NCBI GenBank assembly: GCA_038061695.1
Contig: JBBTYT010000008.1
Location: 1-34,146 of the forward strand
Reading direction: 5' to 3'
DNA from: M10-OD1-4 sp038061695
Lineage (GTDB): Bacteria > Patescibacteriota > Minisyncoccia > GWC2-36-17 > M10-OD1-4
DNA length: 34,146 nt
Part shown: positions 1 through 6,513 of the stretch, one piece after another
Position numbering within the stretch: position 1 is the stretch's first letter
Layout: each line of letters starts with the position of its first letter
Notes under the pieces: model-generated
Seen by the model: the letters and a program-made list of their open reading frames with translations, nothing else
What the model was told of the DNA's origin: nothing
The model's database searches: none
Program-made: the position numbers and the translations under genes

Positions 1-37
1 AAAACATCCTAAGCTTTGTCTGAGGATGTTTTTTTAT
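1..37. terminator. probable bidirectional intrinsic terminator
   Basis: Positions 1-10 pair with 23-32 (AAAACATCCT with AGGATGTTTT) around a 12-nt loop, and a T-run follows to position 36. On the plus strand this would end a gene lying outside the window. Read on the minus strand the same stem lies just past the rpmB stop codon, so it probably ends rpmB too, although the minus-strand T-tract would run off the window. Confidence 0.75.
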
Positions 38-44
38 TTGTCTA

Positions 45-236
45 TTATTTTATAGGACTCTTATTCATTGTTCTCTTGCACTTTGTGCAAGCGCGAATCC
101 TATCTTTTCCAATAGTCATCCATTGTATATTAGGATATTTTCTTCTTTTAGTTGTCGGGTTATATTTTCCACGAAGCTTCACCAAGACTGTATTCATTTT
201 TGATGTTTTTTCGCAAATAAGGCACTTTCTAGACAT
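45..236 (-). CDS. rpmB: 50S ribosomal protein L28 (bL28), zinc-binding type
   Basis: This 63-residue protein is the bacterial large-subunit protein L28. It starts MSRKCLICEKTSKM, carries the LRGKYNPTTKRRKYPN block seen in short L28 proteins, and ends with a second cysteine pair, CTKC. The two CxxC pairs (about residues 5-8 and 51-54) suggest the zinc-ribbon form, as in many phyla with compact ribosomes. The length is normal for short L28. No Shine-Dalgarno sequence is visible upstream. It stands alone on the minus strand, divergent from the site-2 protease and followed at once by a hairpin terminator, so it is probably monocistronic. An open frame on the opposite strand is a hydrophobic shadow. 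Confidence 0.88.
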   Translation of the reverse strand: MSRKCLICEKTSKMNTVLVKLRGKYNPTTKRRKYPNIQWMTIGKDRIRACTKCKRTMNKSPIK

Positions 237-314
237 ATTTTTATTTTTTAATTCAAAATAATTTCTATAATTGATTTTGCTAATTTAACATACCTTTTAA
301 AAAAAATCAAGCTC

Positions 315-323
315 TGATATACT
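315..323 (+). promoter_or_regulatory. extended -10 promoter of the site-2 protease gene
   Basis: TGATATACT is an extended -10 element (TG, one base, then TATACT) placed 33 nt before the ATG at 357. The -35 region (about 295-300) is only A/T-rich. Transcription would start near 330 and leave a short leader. Confidence 0.45.
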
Positions 324-356
324 ATTCCTATAAATTAATATTCATATTTTACAAAA

Positions 357-1013
357 ATGCTTTTATTTAAACTTTTTTCGGATAACCCAGCTCTTATTAT
401 TCCATGGCTTTTTGCTTTACTTATAGCTATTACAGTGCATGAGGTGGCACATGGTTATGTGGCTTATAGACTAGGAGATGATACGGCTGAAAGTATGGGA
501 CGCCTAACTTTAAATCCGCTAGCTCATCTTGACGTTTTAGGATCTTTAATGTTAGTTTTGGTTGGTTTTGGTTGGGCTAAGCCAGTGCCTGTAGATCTTA
601 CTAAGGTAAGAAAGGGGAATTTAGGTAAATTTCTAGTCTCTGTTGCTGGTATATTTGTTAACATTGTTATAGCTATTTTGGCTATTTTGGCCATCAAGAT
701 TATTTTAATGACTGGTATATCTGATATGAATTTCTTAGTTAAGTTTTTTGGATTTTTAATATATATAAACTTAGCTTTATTTGTTTTTAATCTTTTGCCA
801 ATAGCTCCGCTTGATGGTTATAGAATGTTTGAAGCATTTGCCCCAAAGGCCTTTGAAAGATTCGCGCCATTTATGGAACAATGGGGATTTTTTATCCTCA
901 TAGTTTTAGTTTTTTTAACCGATGTAATAAGCATACTAATAAGCGCCTTTATTTTTATATTCTCTTGGTTATTTCAATTACCAATATTTTATCTGGCTTT
1001 TGGAGGAATCTAA
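357..1013 (+). CDS. site-2 protease family zinc metalloprotease (M50), minimal form
   Basis: This 218-residue integral membrane protein belongs to the M50 site-2 protease family, which cuts transmembrane substrates within the bilayer. The zinc motif HEVAH is at residues 28-32 in the first helix. The second family motif, NLLPIAPLDGYR, lies near residues 143-154 and supplies the third metal ligand (Asp). Four or more hydrophobic segments surround these motifs. No PDZ domain is present, so it resembles the short YwhC/Rip-like proteins rather than RseP. It is about 110 nt upstream of rpsL and separated from it by a promoter, so it is probably transcribed separately. Its substrate cannot be told from sequence. 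Confidence 0.85.
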   Translation: MLLFKLFSDNPALIIPWLFALLIAITVHEVAHGYVAYRLGDDTAESMGRLTLNPLAHLDVLGSLMLVLVGFGWAKPVPVDLTKVRKGNLGKFLVSVAGIFVNIVIAILAILAIKIILMTGISDMNFLVKFFGFLIYINLALFVFNLLPIAPLDGYRMFEAFAPKAFERFAPFMEQWGFFILIVLVFLTDVISILISAFIFIFSWLFQLPIFYLAFGGI

Positions 1014-1037
1014 TATAGAAGCATTTTAAAAATATCC

Positions 1038-1066
1038 TTGACTTTGATTCTGTTATTTGCTAAATT
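1038..1066 (+). promoter_or_regulatory. promoter of the rpsL-rpsG-fusA unit
   Basis: TTGACT (1038-1043) and TAAATT (1061-1066) are separated by 17 nt. The -35 matches consensus at 5 of 6 positions and the -10 at 4 of 6. The predicted start is near 1073, giving a leader of about 50 nt. The same TTGACT -35 is used at tuf. Confidence 0.6.
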
Positions 1067-1125
1067 ATGTTTACTTTAAATAAAATTTTATATAGATATA
1101 TATTTTTAATCACTAGAAGGAATTT

Positions 1126-1539
1126 ATGCCAACAATAAATCAATTAGTCAGAAGAAGGAGAAAGAGTGCGGTGGTGAAATCAAAGTCACCGGTATTGATG
1201 CGTGGTTTTAATACTCTTAAAAACAGACCTACAAAATTCGCATCACCATTTAAAAGAGGAGTATGTATTAAGGTTTCAACAACAACACCAAAGAAGCCTA
1301 ATTCAGCTTTAAGAAAAATTGCCAGAGTAAGATTGACAAATGGAGCCGAAGTTACAGCTTATATTCCTGGAGAAGGTCACACATTACAGGAGCATTCAGT
1401 CGTTGTGATTAGAGGTGGAAGAGTGAAGGATTTGCCGGGAGTGAGATACCATGTTGTCAGAGGAGTGCTAGATGCAACAGGAGTTGATGGCAGAAAGCAG
1501 GAAAGGTCAAAATATGGCGTAAAGAAACCCAAAGCGTAA
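1126..1539 (+). CDS. rpsL: 30S ribosomal protein S12 with N-terminal-half insertion
   Basis: S12 is the decoding-centre protein of the small subunit. The diagnostic blocks are all present: MPTINQLVRR at the N-terminus, TTPKKPNSALRK, EGHTLQEHSVV, GGRVKDLPGVRYH and the C-terminal KYGVKKPKA. At 137 residues it is 13 longer than the E. coli protein. The excess sits between SPVL and KRGVC (about residues 24-42), where E. coli has only a few residues. The start has one of the few good Shine-Dalgarno sequences here, AGAAGG at 1115-1120, five bases before the ATG. It is first in the str-type cluster and is followed by an unusual tandem repeat before rpsG. Confidence 0.96.
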   Translation: MPTINQLVRRRRKSAVVKSKSPVLMRGFNTLKNRPTKFASPFKRGVCIKVSTTTPKKPNSALRKIARVRLTNGAEVTAYIPGEGHTLQEHSVVVIRGGRVKDLPGVRYHVVRGVLDATGVDGRKQERSKYGVKKPKA

Positions 1540-1613
1540 TAAGGAAATAATAGGGAAGCATTAATAATAAGGAAATAATAGGGAAGCATTAATAATAAGG
1601 AAATAATAGGGAA
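1538..1613 (+). repeat. 28-bp tandem repeat (2.7 copies) spanning the rpsL-rpsG gap
   Basis: The unit starts AATAAGGAAATAATAGGGAA and is 28 bp long. Copy 1 is 1538-1565 and copy 2 is 1566-1593, identical to it. Copy 3 starts at 1594 and is identical for 20 bases, then runs into the rpsG start codon at 1614. The first copy begins inside the rpsL stop codon. The unit is purine-rich (AAGGAA, AGGGAA) and resembles a ribosome-binding site, so the array multiplies the rpsG initiation region. Confidence 0.9.
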
Positions 1614-2081
1614 ATGAGAAGGAAACAAAAATATAAAAGAATAGTAGAGCCGGATTTAAAATATAATAGCGTTATTATAACTAAGCTTATAAAAACAATA
1701 ATGCTTCACGGAAAACTTTCTATAGCTGAGAAGATTGTTTATGGCGCATTAGATAAAGTTGAAGAGATTATAAAATTAAGTCCAATTGAAACATTTGATC
1801 TTGCTATCAGGAATATATCACCTATTTTGGAGATTAAATCAAAGAGAGTTGGAGGCGCTAATTACCAAGTTCCAAGAGAGGTTAGAGGTGAGAGAAAATT
1901 GACCCTAGCTTTAAGATGGCTCATCACTGCATCTCAATTAAAAAAAGGAAATTCAATGGCGTATAGATTAGCAGATGAAATTATACTTGCTTCAAAAAAT
2001 GAAGGCGCCGCTATGAAGAAGAGGAATGATACTCAGAGAATGGCGGAAGCAAACAAAGCATTTGCGCATTTTTCTTGGTAA
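1614..2081 (+). CDS. rpsG: 30S ribosomal protein S7
   Basis: S7 (155 residues, normal length) nucleates the head of the small subunit at the 3' domain of 16S rRNA. Recognisable blocks are the N-terminal MRRKQKYKR, the GGANYQVPREV loop, the ALRWL segment, and the C-terminal KKRNDTQRMAEANKAFAHF. The ATG at 1614 directly follows the third copy of the tandem repeat, whose GGAA and GGGAA tracts are the only Shine-Dalgarno-like bases. It is followed by fusA after 77 nt, the conserved rpsL-rpsG-fusA order. Confidence 0.96.
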   Translation: MRRKQKYKRIVEPDLKYNSVIITKLIKTIMLHGKLSIAEKIVYGALDKVEEIIKLSPIETFDLAIRNISPILEIKSKRVGGANYQVPREVRGERKLTLALRWLITASQLKKGNSMAYRLADEIILASKNEGAAMKKRNDTQRMAEANKAFAHFSW

Positions 2082-2122
2082 GTTCATCATTTCAATATTT
2101 AATTTAATAATTAATAAAAAAT

Positions 2123-2140
2123 GACCGGTTTTTCCCGGTT
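2123..2140 (+). other. short hairpin between rpsG and fusA
   Basis: ACCGG and CCGGT pair around a T-rich loop, extended by a G-T pair. There is no T-run after it, so it is not a standard terminator. It may mark a processing site or simply protect the upstream message. Confidence 0.35.
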
Positions 2141-2158
2141 ACTTAAAATTTATAGATT

Positions 2159-4261
2159 ATGGAACGTATTTACCCACTAGAAAGAACAAGAGATATCGGT
2201 ATTATCGCTCATATTGATGCGGGCAAAACAACTGTTACCGAGAGAATTTTATTTTACACAGGTGTTTCTCATAAGATAGGTGAGGTTCATGAGGGGGAGG
2301 CTGTTATGGATTGGATGGAGCAGGAGAGGGAGAGAGGTATTACTATTACCTCAGCCGCTACAACATGTTTGTGGCTTCCTACTTATGCAAAAGATGATAA
2401 ATCCAAAGAGTGCAGATTTAATATCATAGATACTCCTGGTCATGTTGATTTTACAGTTGAGGTTGAAAGATCTCTGCGTGTTTTAGATGGTGGTGTTGTT
2501 GTTTTTGATGGCGTTGCCGGCGTCGAGCCTCAGTCTGAAACTGTTTGGCATCAAGCTAATAAATATAATGTGCCAAGAATTTGTTTTATAAATAAATTAG
2601 ATAGAGTTGGCGCTGATTGGCATAAGGATCTTCTTTCAATAAGAGATAGATTAAATAAGAAGGCCATTCCTGTTCAGATACCAGTTGGAGTAGAATCTGA
2701 TTTTTCTGGAGTAATTGATCTTATAAATCAGAAGTATATGATATTTTCCGGTGAGATGGGTGAGATTGTTTTGATGAATGAAATACCGGAGAATATGAAA
2801 GCAGAAACTGCAAAGTGGAGAGAGGAAATGTTAGATATGATTGCATCAGAAGATGATTCTTTAGCAGAAAAATATTTAGAAGGAAAAGAGATAACATCAA
2901 ATGATATAAAATCTGCTTTGAGAAAAGCCACTCTTTCTGGAGATGTTAATCCGGTTTTATGCGGAACAGCTTTAAAAAATAAAGGAGTTCAGCTTCTTTT
3001 GGATGCGGTTGTAGATTATCTACCATCGCCTTTAGATGTTCCTGCGATTCATGGTATAAATCCAGATACAGGCGCAGAGGAAAATAGAGAGGCTAGTGAT
3101 ACTGCTCCATTTTCTGCATTAGCGTTTAAGATTGCAAATGATCCATTTGTTGGTTCATTGGCTTTTTTTAGAGTTTATTCAGGCAAAATAACAAAGGGTT
3201 CCTATGTTTATAATTCAACAAAACAGAAAAAAGAGAGAATAGGAAGAATTCTAAGAATGCATGCAAATCAAAGAGAGGAAGTAAATGAGATAAATGCTGG
3301 TGATATCGGTGCCGCCGTCGGTCTTAAAGATACTACAACAGGGGATACTTTATGTGATGAAGATAAACCTATTATTCTTGAGAAAATCATATTTCCAGAG
3401 CCGGTTATATCTTTAAGAATAGAACCAAAAACTAAAGCAGATCAAGAGAGAATGGGAATCGCTTTAAGAAAACTTTCAGAGGAGGATCCAACTTTTAAAG
3501 TCAAAGTTGATCATGAAACTGGGGAGACAATTATTTCTGGAATGGGAGAGCTTCATCTTGAGGTTTTGGTAGATAGGATGTTTAGAGAGTTTAAGGTTAG
3601 CGCTTCGGTTGGCGCGCCACAAGTTGCTTACAAAGAGACTATTAAAGGTACGGCAGAGGCAGAAGAAAAATATGTTAAGCAATCCGGAGGTAGGGGTCAA
3701 TATGGACATGTTAAGGTTAAGGTTGAACCACTAGAGAAAAATGCCGGCTTTGAATTTGAAAATAAAATTAAAGGAGGTGTTATTCCGCAGGAATTTGTGC
3801 CAGCTGTAGAAAAGGGCGCTAAAGAAGCTATTGAGAAAGGTGTGGTTGCAGGATATCCTATTCAAGATGTTAAGGTTATTTTGATTGATGGCTCTTATCA
3901 TGATGTTGACTCATCCGAAGCAGCGTTTAAGATCGCAGGTTCAATGGCTACAAGAAAAGCTTTAACTGCCGCAAATCCAATTATTCTTGAGCCTATAATG
4001 AAAGTCTCTGTTATTACGCCACCAGCCTTTTTAGGTGATGTTACTGGAGATTTAAACGCAAGAAGAGGAAAGATTGATTCTATGGAAGATAGAGGAAATA
4101 TTAAAGTTGTTATTGCGAGAGTTCCTTTGGCAAAGATGTTCGGCTATTCAACACAGGTAAGATCTATGACAGAGGGCAGAGCTTCTTATAGTATGGAATT
4201 TTCAAGTTATGAAGAGGCTCCAAAAAATATTGCTTTGGAAGTTATAGCTAGTAGAAAATAA
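2159..4261 (+). CDS. fusA: translation elongation factor G
   Basis: EF-G is the GTPase that drives translocation of tRNA and mRNA. The 700-residue length is standard. Domain I shows the P-loop AHIDAGKTT, the switch I region ending RERGITITSAATT, the G3 motif DTPGH and the G4 motif NKLD (most EF-Gs have NKMD). Later blocks include SGMGELHLEV and the domain IV segment GGRGQYGHV, followed by the GAKEA region. No Shine-Dalgarno sequence precedes the ATG. It follows rpsG in the str order and is followed after 13 nt by the small Phd-like gene rather than directly by tuf. Confidence 0.97.
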   Translation: MERIYPLERTRDIGIIAHIDAGKTTVTERILFYTGVSHKIGEVHEGEAVMDWMEQERERGITITSAATTCLWLPTYAKDDKSKECRFNIIDTPGHVDFTVEVERSLRVLDGGVVVFDGVAGVEPQSETVWHQANKYNVPRICFINKLDRVGADWHKDLLSIRDRLNKKAIPVQIPVGVESDFSGVIDLINQKYMIFSGEMGEIVLMNEIPENMKAETAKWREEMLDMIASEDDSLAEKYLEGKEITSNDIKSALRKATLSGDVNPVLCGTALKNKGVQLLLDAVVDYLPSPLDVPAIHGINPDTGAEENREASDTAPFSALAFKIANDPFVGSLAFFRVYSGKITKGSYVYNSTKQKKERIGRILRMHANQREEVNEINAGDIGAAVGLKDTTTGDTLCDEDKPIILEKIIFPEPVISLRIEPKTKADQERMGIALRKLSEEDPTFKVKVDHETGETIISGMGELHLEVLVDRMFREFKVSASVGAPQVAYKETIKGTAEAEEKYVKQSGGRGQYGHVKVKVEPLEKNAGFEFENKIKGGVIPQEFVPAVEKGAKEAIEKGVVAGYPIQDVKVILIDGSYHDVDSSEAAFKIAGSMATRKALTAANPIILEPIMKVSVITPPAFLGDVTGDLNARRGKIDSMEDRGNIKVVIARVPLAKMFGYSTQVRSMTEGRASYSMEFSSYEEAPKNIALEVIASRK

Positions 4262-4274
4262 ATATTGCAACTTT

Positions 4275-4643
4275 ATGTTAGATGATATTAAAAAAATATT
4301 AGAGGTTTCAAATAGAGGTATAGTTGTTATGGAAGATGGAAAACCTTCTTATGTTGTAGTGCCTTTTGATGATTATACAAAGTCTTTGACAGAATCAAAA
4401 AATATTCATCTTTTGGAAAATAAAAGAAAGTTATCTGGAGATCAGACAGGTAGAAAAAATGATTCTTATGATAGTAATTTAGATTCTATTCAAAGGGTAA
4501 TAGAAAAAGAACTAGAGTTCAGCAGGGAAGAAGAAGCTAGATCACGAGAGGTTGAATTTAAAGAAAGATTTAAGATAGATTATGAAATTGATAGGATTAA
4601 AAAAGATTTAAGAGAGGTAAGGTTGGAAGATTTACCATTTTAA
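4275..4643 (+). CDS. Phd/YefM-type antitoxin-fold protein, orphan, with acidic C-terminal half
   Basis: A 122-residue protein whose first 40 or so residues (SNRGIVVMEDGKPSYVVVPF then DDYTKSL) match the Phd/YefM DNA-binding antitoxin fold: a short helix, a strand, then a strand ending in PFDDY. The rest is charged and probably helical, and ends RLEDLPF. No toxin gene lies next to it: the neighbours are fusA 13 nt upstream and tuf about 180 nt downstream. It is probably cotranscribed with fusA, because the next promoter lies after it. Its function is unknown; a chromosomal regulator of translation-factor genes is one guess. The Phd assignment is by pattern, not by search. Confidence 0.65.
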   Translation: MLDDIKKILEVSNRGIVVMEDGKPSYVVVPFDDYTKSLTESKNIHLLENKRKLSGDQTGRKNDSYDSNLDSIQRVIEKELEFSREEEARSREVEFKERFKIDYEIDRIKKDLREVRLEDLPF

Positions 4644-4655
4644 TAAAAAAAGGTA

Positions 4656-4684
4656 TTGACTTTATTAGATTCTTGGATTAGAAT
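4656..4684 (+). promoter_or_regulatory. strong promoter of tuf
   Basis: TTGACT (4656-4661), a 17-nt spacer and TAGAAT (4679-4684) form a near-consensus housekeeping promoter. Transcription should start near 4691, giving a leader of about 135 nt before the tuf ATG. It lies just past the stop codon of the Phd-like gene. Confidence 0.75.
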
Positions 4685-4735
4685 ACGGAAATCTTTTACA
4701 GATATTTATAAATATTAAAATAATTAATTTTTGAG

Positions 4736-4796
4736 TAAGCTTTTGTGATTGGCTTTACATTATTGGTTCTGATGAACACTAATAATTTCAAGCTTA
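4736..4796 (+). promoter_or_regulatory. structured 5' leader of tuf
   Basis: Outer arms TAAGCTT (4736-4742) and AAGCTTA (4790-4796) pair perfectly. Inside them, ATTATT (4759-4764) pairs with AATAAT (4781-4786) and GTTC (4766-4769) with GAAC (4774-4777) around a TGAT loop. No T-run follows, so this is a leader structure rather than a terminator. It may be an autoregulatory or stability element; no known riboswitch class was recognised. Confidence 0.5.
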
Positions 4797-4824
4797 ATTA
4801 CTGGTCTATTCTAAAAATAAAAAA

Positions 4825-6033
4825 ATGGCGGAAAAATTTGAACGTACAAAACCGCATGTCAACATTGGTACAATAGGCCATGTTGATCATGGTAAAACTA
4901 CAACAACAGCTGCTATCTTGCATGCGTTGAATCTTGCTGGGCAAAAAGTAAGATTAGAGTCTATTGATCAAATTGACGCTGCTCCTGAGGAGAGAGAAAG
5001 AGGTATTACTATTGCTCTTCATCACTCAGAATATGAGACAGNNNNNNNNNNGACAGAGAAAAGACAATATGCGCACATTGATGCCCCAGGACATAGAGAC
5101 TACATTAAAAATATGATTACCGGTGCTGCCCAAATGGATGGCGCAATATTAGTCGTTGCTGCTCCAGATGGACCTATGCCACAAACAAGAGAGCATATCT
5201 TACTTGCAAAGCAAGTTGGAGTTCCAGCGTTGGTTGTTTATCTAAATAAAATGGACTTAGCAGATGATGCAGAGCTTGTTGACTTGGTTGAGGAAGAAAT
5301 CAGAGAGCTTTTAACAAAATACGGATTTGATGGAAAGAATACTCCAGTTATAAAGGGTTCATCAGTTAAGGCGCTAGAAGAAAAAACAAAAGATGGAGTG
5401 TATGTTCAGAAACTTCTTGAGCTTATGAAAGCTTGTGATAGTTGGATCCCAGATCCAGTTAGGGAGCTTAATAAGCCATTTCTTATGCCGGTTGAAGATA
5501 TCTTCTCAATTGAAGGTAGAGGAACAGTGGTAACAGGAAGAGTTGAAAGAGGTGAAGTTAAGATTAATAATGAAATTGAAATTGTTGGTATTAAGGCTAC
5601 TAAAAAAGTTGTTGTTACTGGAATTGAAATGTTTAATAAATCCCTTGACTCTGCTATGGCTGGAGATAATGCAGGTTTATTGATTAGAGGTATAAAGAAA
5701 GAAGATGTTGAAAGAGGTCAGGTTCTTGCTAAGGCAGGTTCAGTCACTCCACATACTGATTTTGAAGCAGAGATTTATGTTCTTACAAAAGAGGAAGGCG
5801 GAAGACATTCGCCATTCTTTACAGGATACAAACCACAGTTTTATATCAGAACTACAGATGTGACTGGTGATATAATTCTTCCAGCTGGAACAGAGATGGT
5901 TATGCCTGGAGATACAGTTAAAGTTCAAGTTAAATTAATTACACCGGTTGCTCTTGAAGATAAACAAAGATTTGCTATTCGTGAAGGTGGAAAGACCGTT
6001 GGAGCGGGTGTTGTATTATCTATTTCAGCATAA
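4825..6033 (+). CDS. tuf: translation elongation factor Tu (contains an assembly gap)
   Basis: EF-Tu delivers aminoacyl-tRNA to the ribosome. The motifs present are GHVDHGKTTTT (P-loop), PEERERGITI (switch I), DAPGHRDYIKNM (G3), NKMD (G4), the domain II signature GRGTVVTGRVERG and the C-terminal GGKTVGAGVV. As written the frame is 402 residues including four unknowns. Ten Ns at 5042-5051 interrupt it right after EYET. Removing the Ns and one copy of a five-base duplication restores EYETEKRQYAHID and a 397-residue protein of normal size. The G3 sequence PGHRD resembles archaeal and eukaryotic EF-1A more than bacterial PGHAD. No Shine-Dalgarno sequence is seen. rpsJ follows after 4 nt. Confidence 0.97.
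   Translation: MAEKFERTKPHVNIGTIGHVDHGKTTTTAAILHALNLAGQKVRLESIDQIDAAPEERERGITIALHHSEYETXXXXTEKRQYAHIDAPGHRDYIKNMITGAAQMDGAILVVAAPDGPMPQTREHILLAKQVGVPALVVYLNKMDLADDAELVDLVEEEIRELLTKYGFDGKNTPVIKGSSVKALEEKTKDGVYVQKLLELMKACDSWIPDPVRELNKPFLMPVEDIFSIEGRGTVVTGRVERGEVKINNEIEIVGIKATKKVVVTGIEMFNKSLDSAMAGDNAGLLIRGIKKEDVERGQVLAKAGSVTPHTDFEAEIYVLTKEEGGRHSPFFTGYKPQFYIRTTDVTGDIILPAGTEMVMPGDTVKVQVKLITPVALEDKQRFAIREGGKTVGAGVVLSISA
5042..5051. other. 10-N assembly gap inside tuf
   Basis: Ten Ns lie between GACAG at 5037-5041 and GACAG at 5052-5056. The flanking duplication suggests the two contig ends overlap by five bases and that no sequence is missing. Confidence 0.95.
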
Positions 6034-6037
6034 AAAA

Positions 6038-6364
6038 ATGTCAAAGAAAGAAGAACAAATTCAAAAATTGAGAATAAAGATTAGAGCTTACGATAATAAG
6101 ATTATTGATAATAGTACACGTCAGATTGTTGAGGCTGCAGAGAGACAAGGCGGAAATATAGTTGGTCCAGTACCATTACCAACAGAGAAGAATAAATATG
6201 CAATAACAAGATCAACTTTTGTTCATAGGAATGCAGGAGATCATTATGAAATGAGAGTTCATAAGAGAATAGTGGATATATTAAATCCTAATGCAAAGAT
6301 TATCGATGCTTTAACAAATCTTTCTCTTCCAGCCGGAGTTGACATTGAGATTAAAATGGTATAG
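6038..6364 (+). CDS. rpsJ: 30S ribosomal protein S10
   Basis: S10 (108 residues from this start) belongs to the small-subunit head. It shows LRIKIRAYDNKIID, the GPVPLPT loop, the TRSTFVHRNAGDHYEMR block and the C-terminal LPAGVDIEIK. The frame stays open upstream to 5948 inside tuf, but the ATG at 6038 is chosen because it gives the family-length N-terminus and lies 4 nt after the tuf stop. It has no Shine-Dalgarno sequence, so translation is probably coupled to tuf. It is cut off from rplC by two hairpins, so it likely belongs to the tuf transcript. Confidence 0.94.
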   Translation: MSKKEEQIQKLRIKIRAYDNKIIDNSTRQIVEAAERQGGNIVGPVPLPTEKNKYAITRSTFVHRNAGDHYEMRVHKRIVDILNPNAKIIDALTNLSLPAGVDIEIKMV

Positions 6365-6378
6365 TTAGATTGTAGATC

Positions 6379-6403
6379 ATTCTGTAAAATCGTTTTACAG
6401 AAT
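6379..6403 (+). other. perfect 11-bp hairpin after rpsJ
   Basis: ATTCTGTAAAA (6379-6389) and TTTTACAGAAT (6393-6403) are exact inverted repeats around a 3-nt loop. No T-run follows, so it is not a typical terminator. It could be an mRNA-processing site, a 3'-end stabiliser of the tuf-rpsJ message, or an operator. Confidence 0.7.
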
Positions 6404-6470
6404 CGTGTGCAATTTAAATGAACGGCATATAATTACATTTATTTATTTGTGTAAGTTAAGCTTTTGTTAC

Positions 6471-6492
6471 GTGAGCTTTGCTCACTTTTTTA
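6471..6492 (+). terminator. intrinsic terminator or attenuator between rpsJ and rplC
   Basis: GTGAGC (6471-6476) and GCTCAC (6480-6485) pair around TTT, followed by six Ts and TATT. It would end the tuf-rpsJ transcript, or act as an attenuator in the leader of the L3 operon. A TATAAT at 6428-6433 upstream, or TAGAAT at 6501-6506 only 7 nt before the rplC ATG, could provide new initiation. Confidence 0.75.
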
Positions 6493-6513
6493 TTATAATA
6501 TAGAATCAAAAGG

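Noticed and set aside
16..261. Hydrophobic 81-codon open frame opposite rpmB
   Set aside because: It is the reverse strand of the clear L28 gene and overlaps the terminator stem; its hydrophobicity comes from antisense lysine codons.
1014..1125. tRNA or other RNA gene in the gap before rpsL
   Set aside because: No cloverleaf, T-loop or conserved RNA block is seen; the gap holds a promoter and A/T-rich leader only.
1538..1613. CRISPR array
   Set aside because: The 28-bp repeats are directly adjacent with no spacers and end at a gene start; no cas genes are present.
5948..6037. Upstream extension of the S10 frame into tuf
   Set aside because: The first 30 residues do not match S10 and overlap the tuf coding end; the ATG at 6038 gives the family N-terminus.
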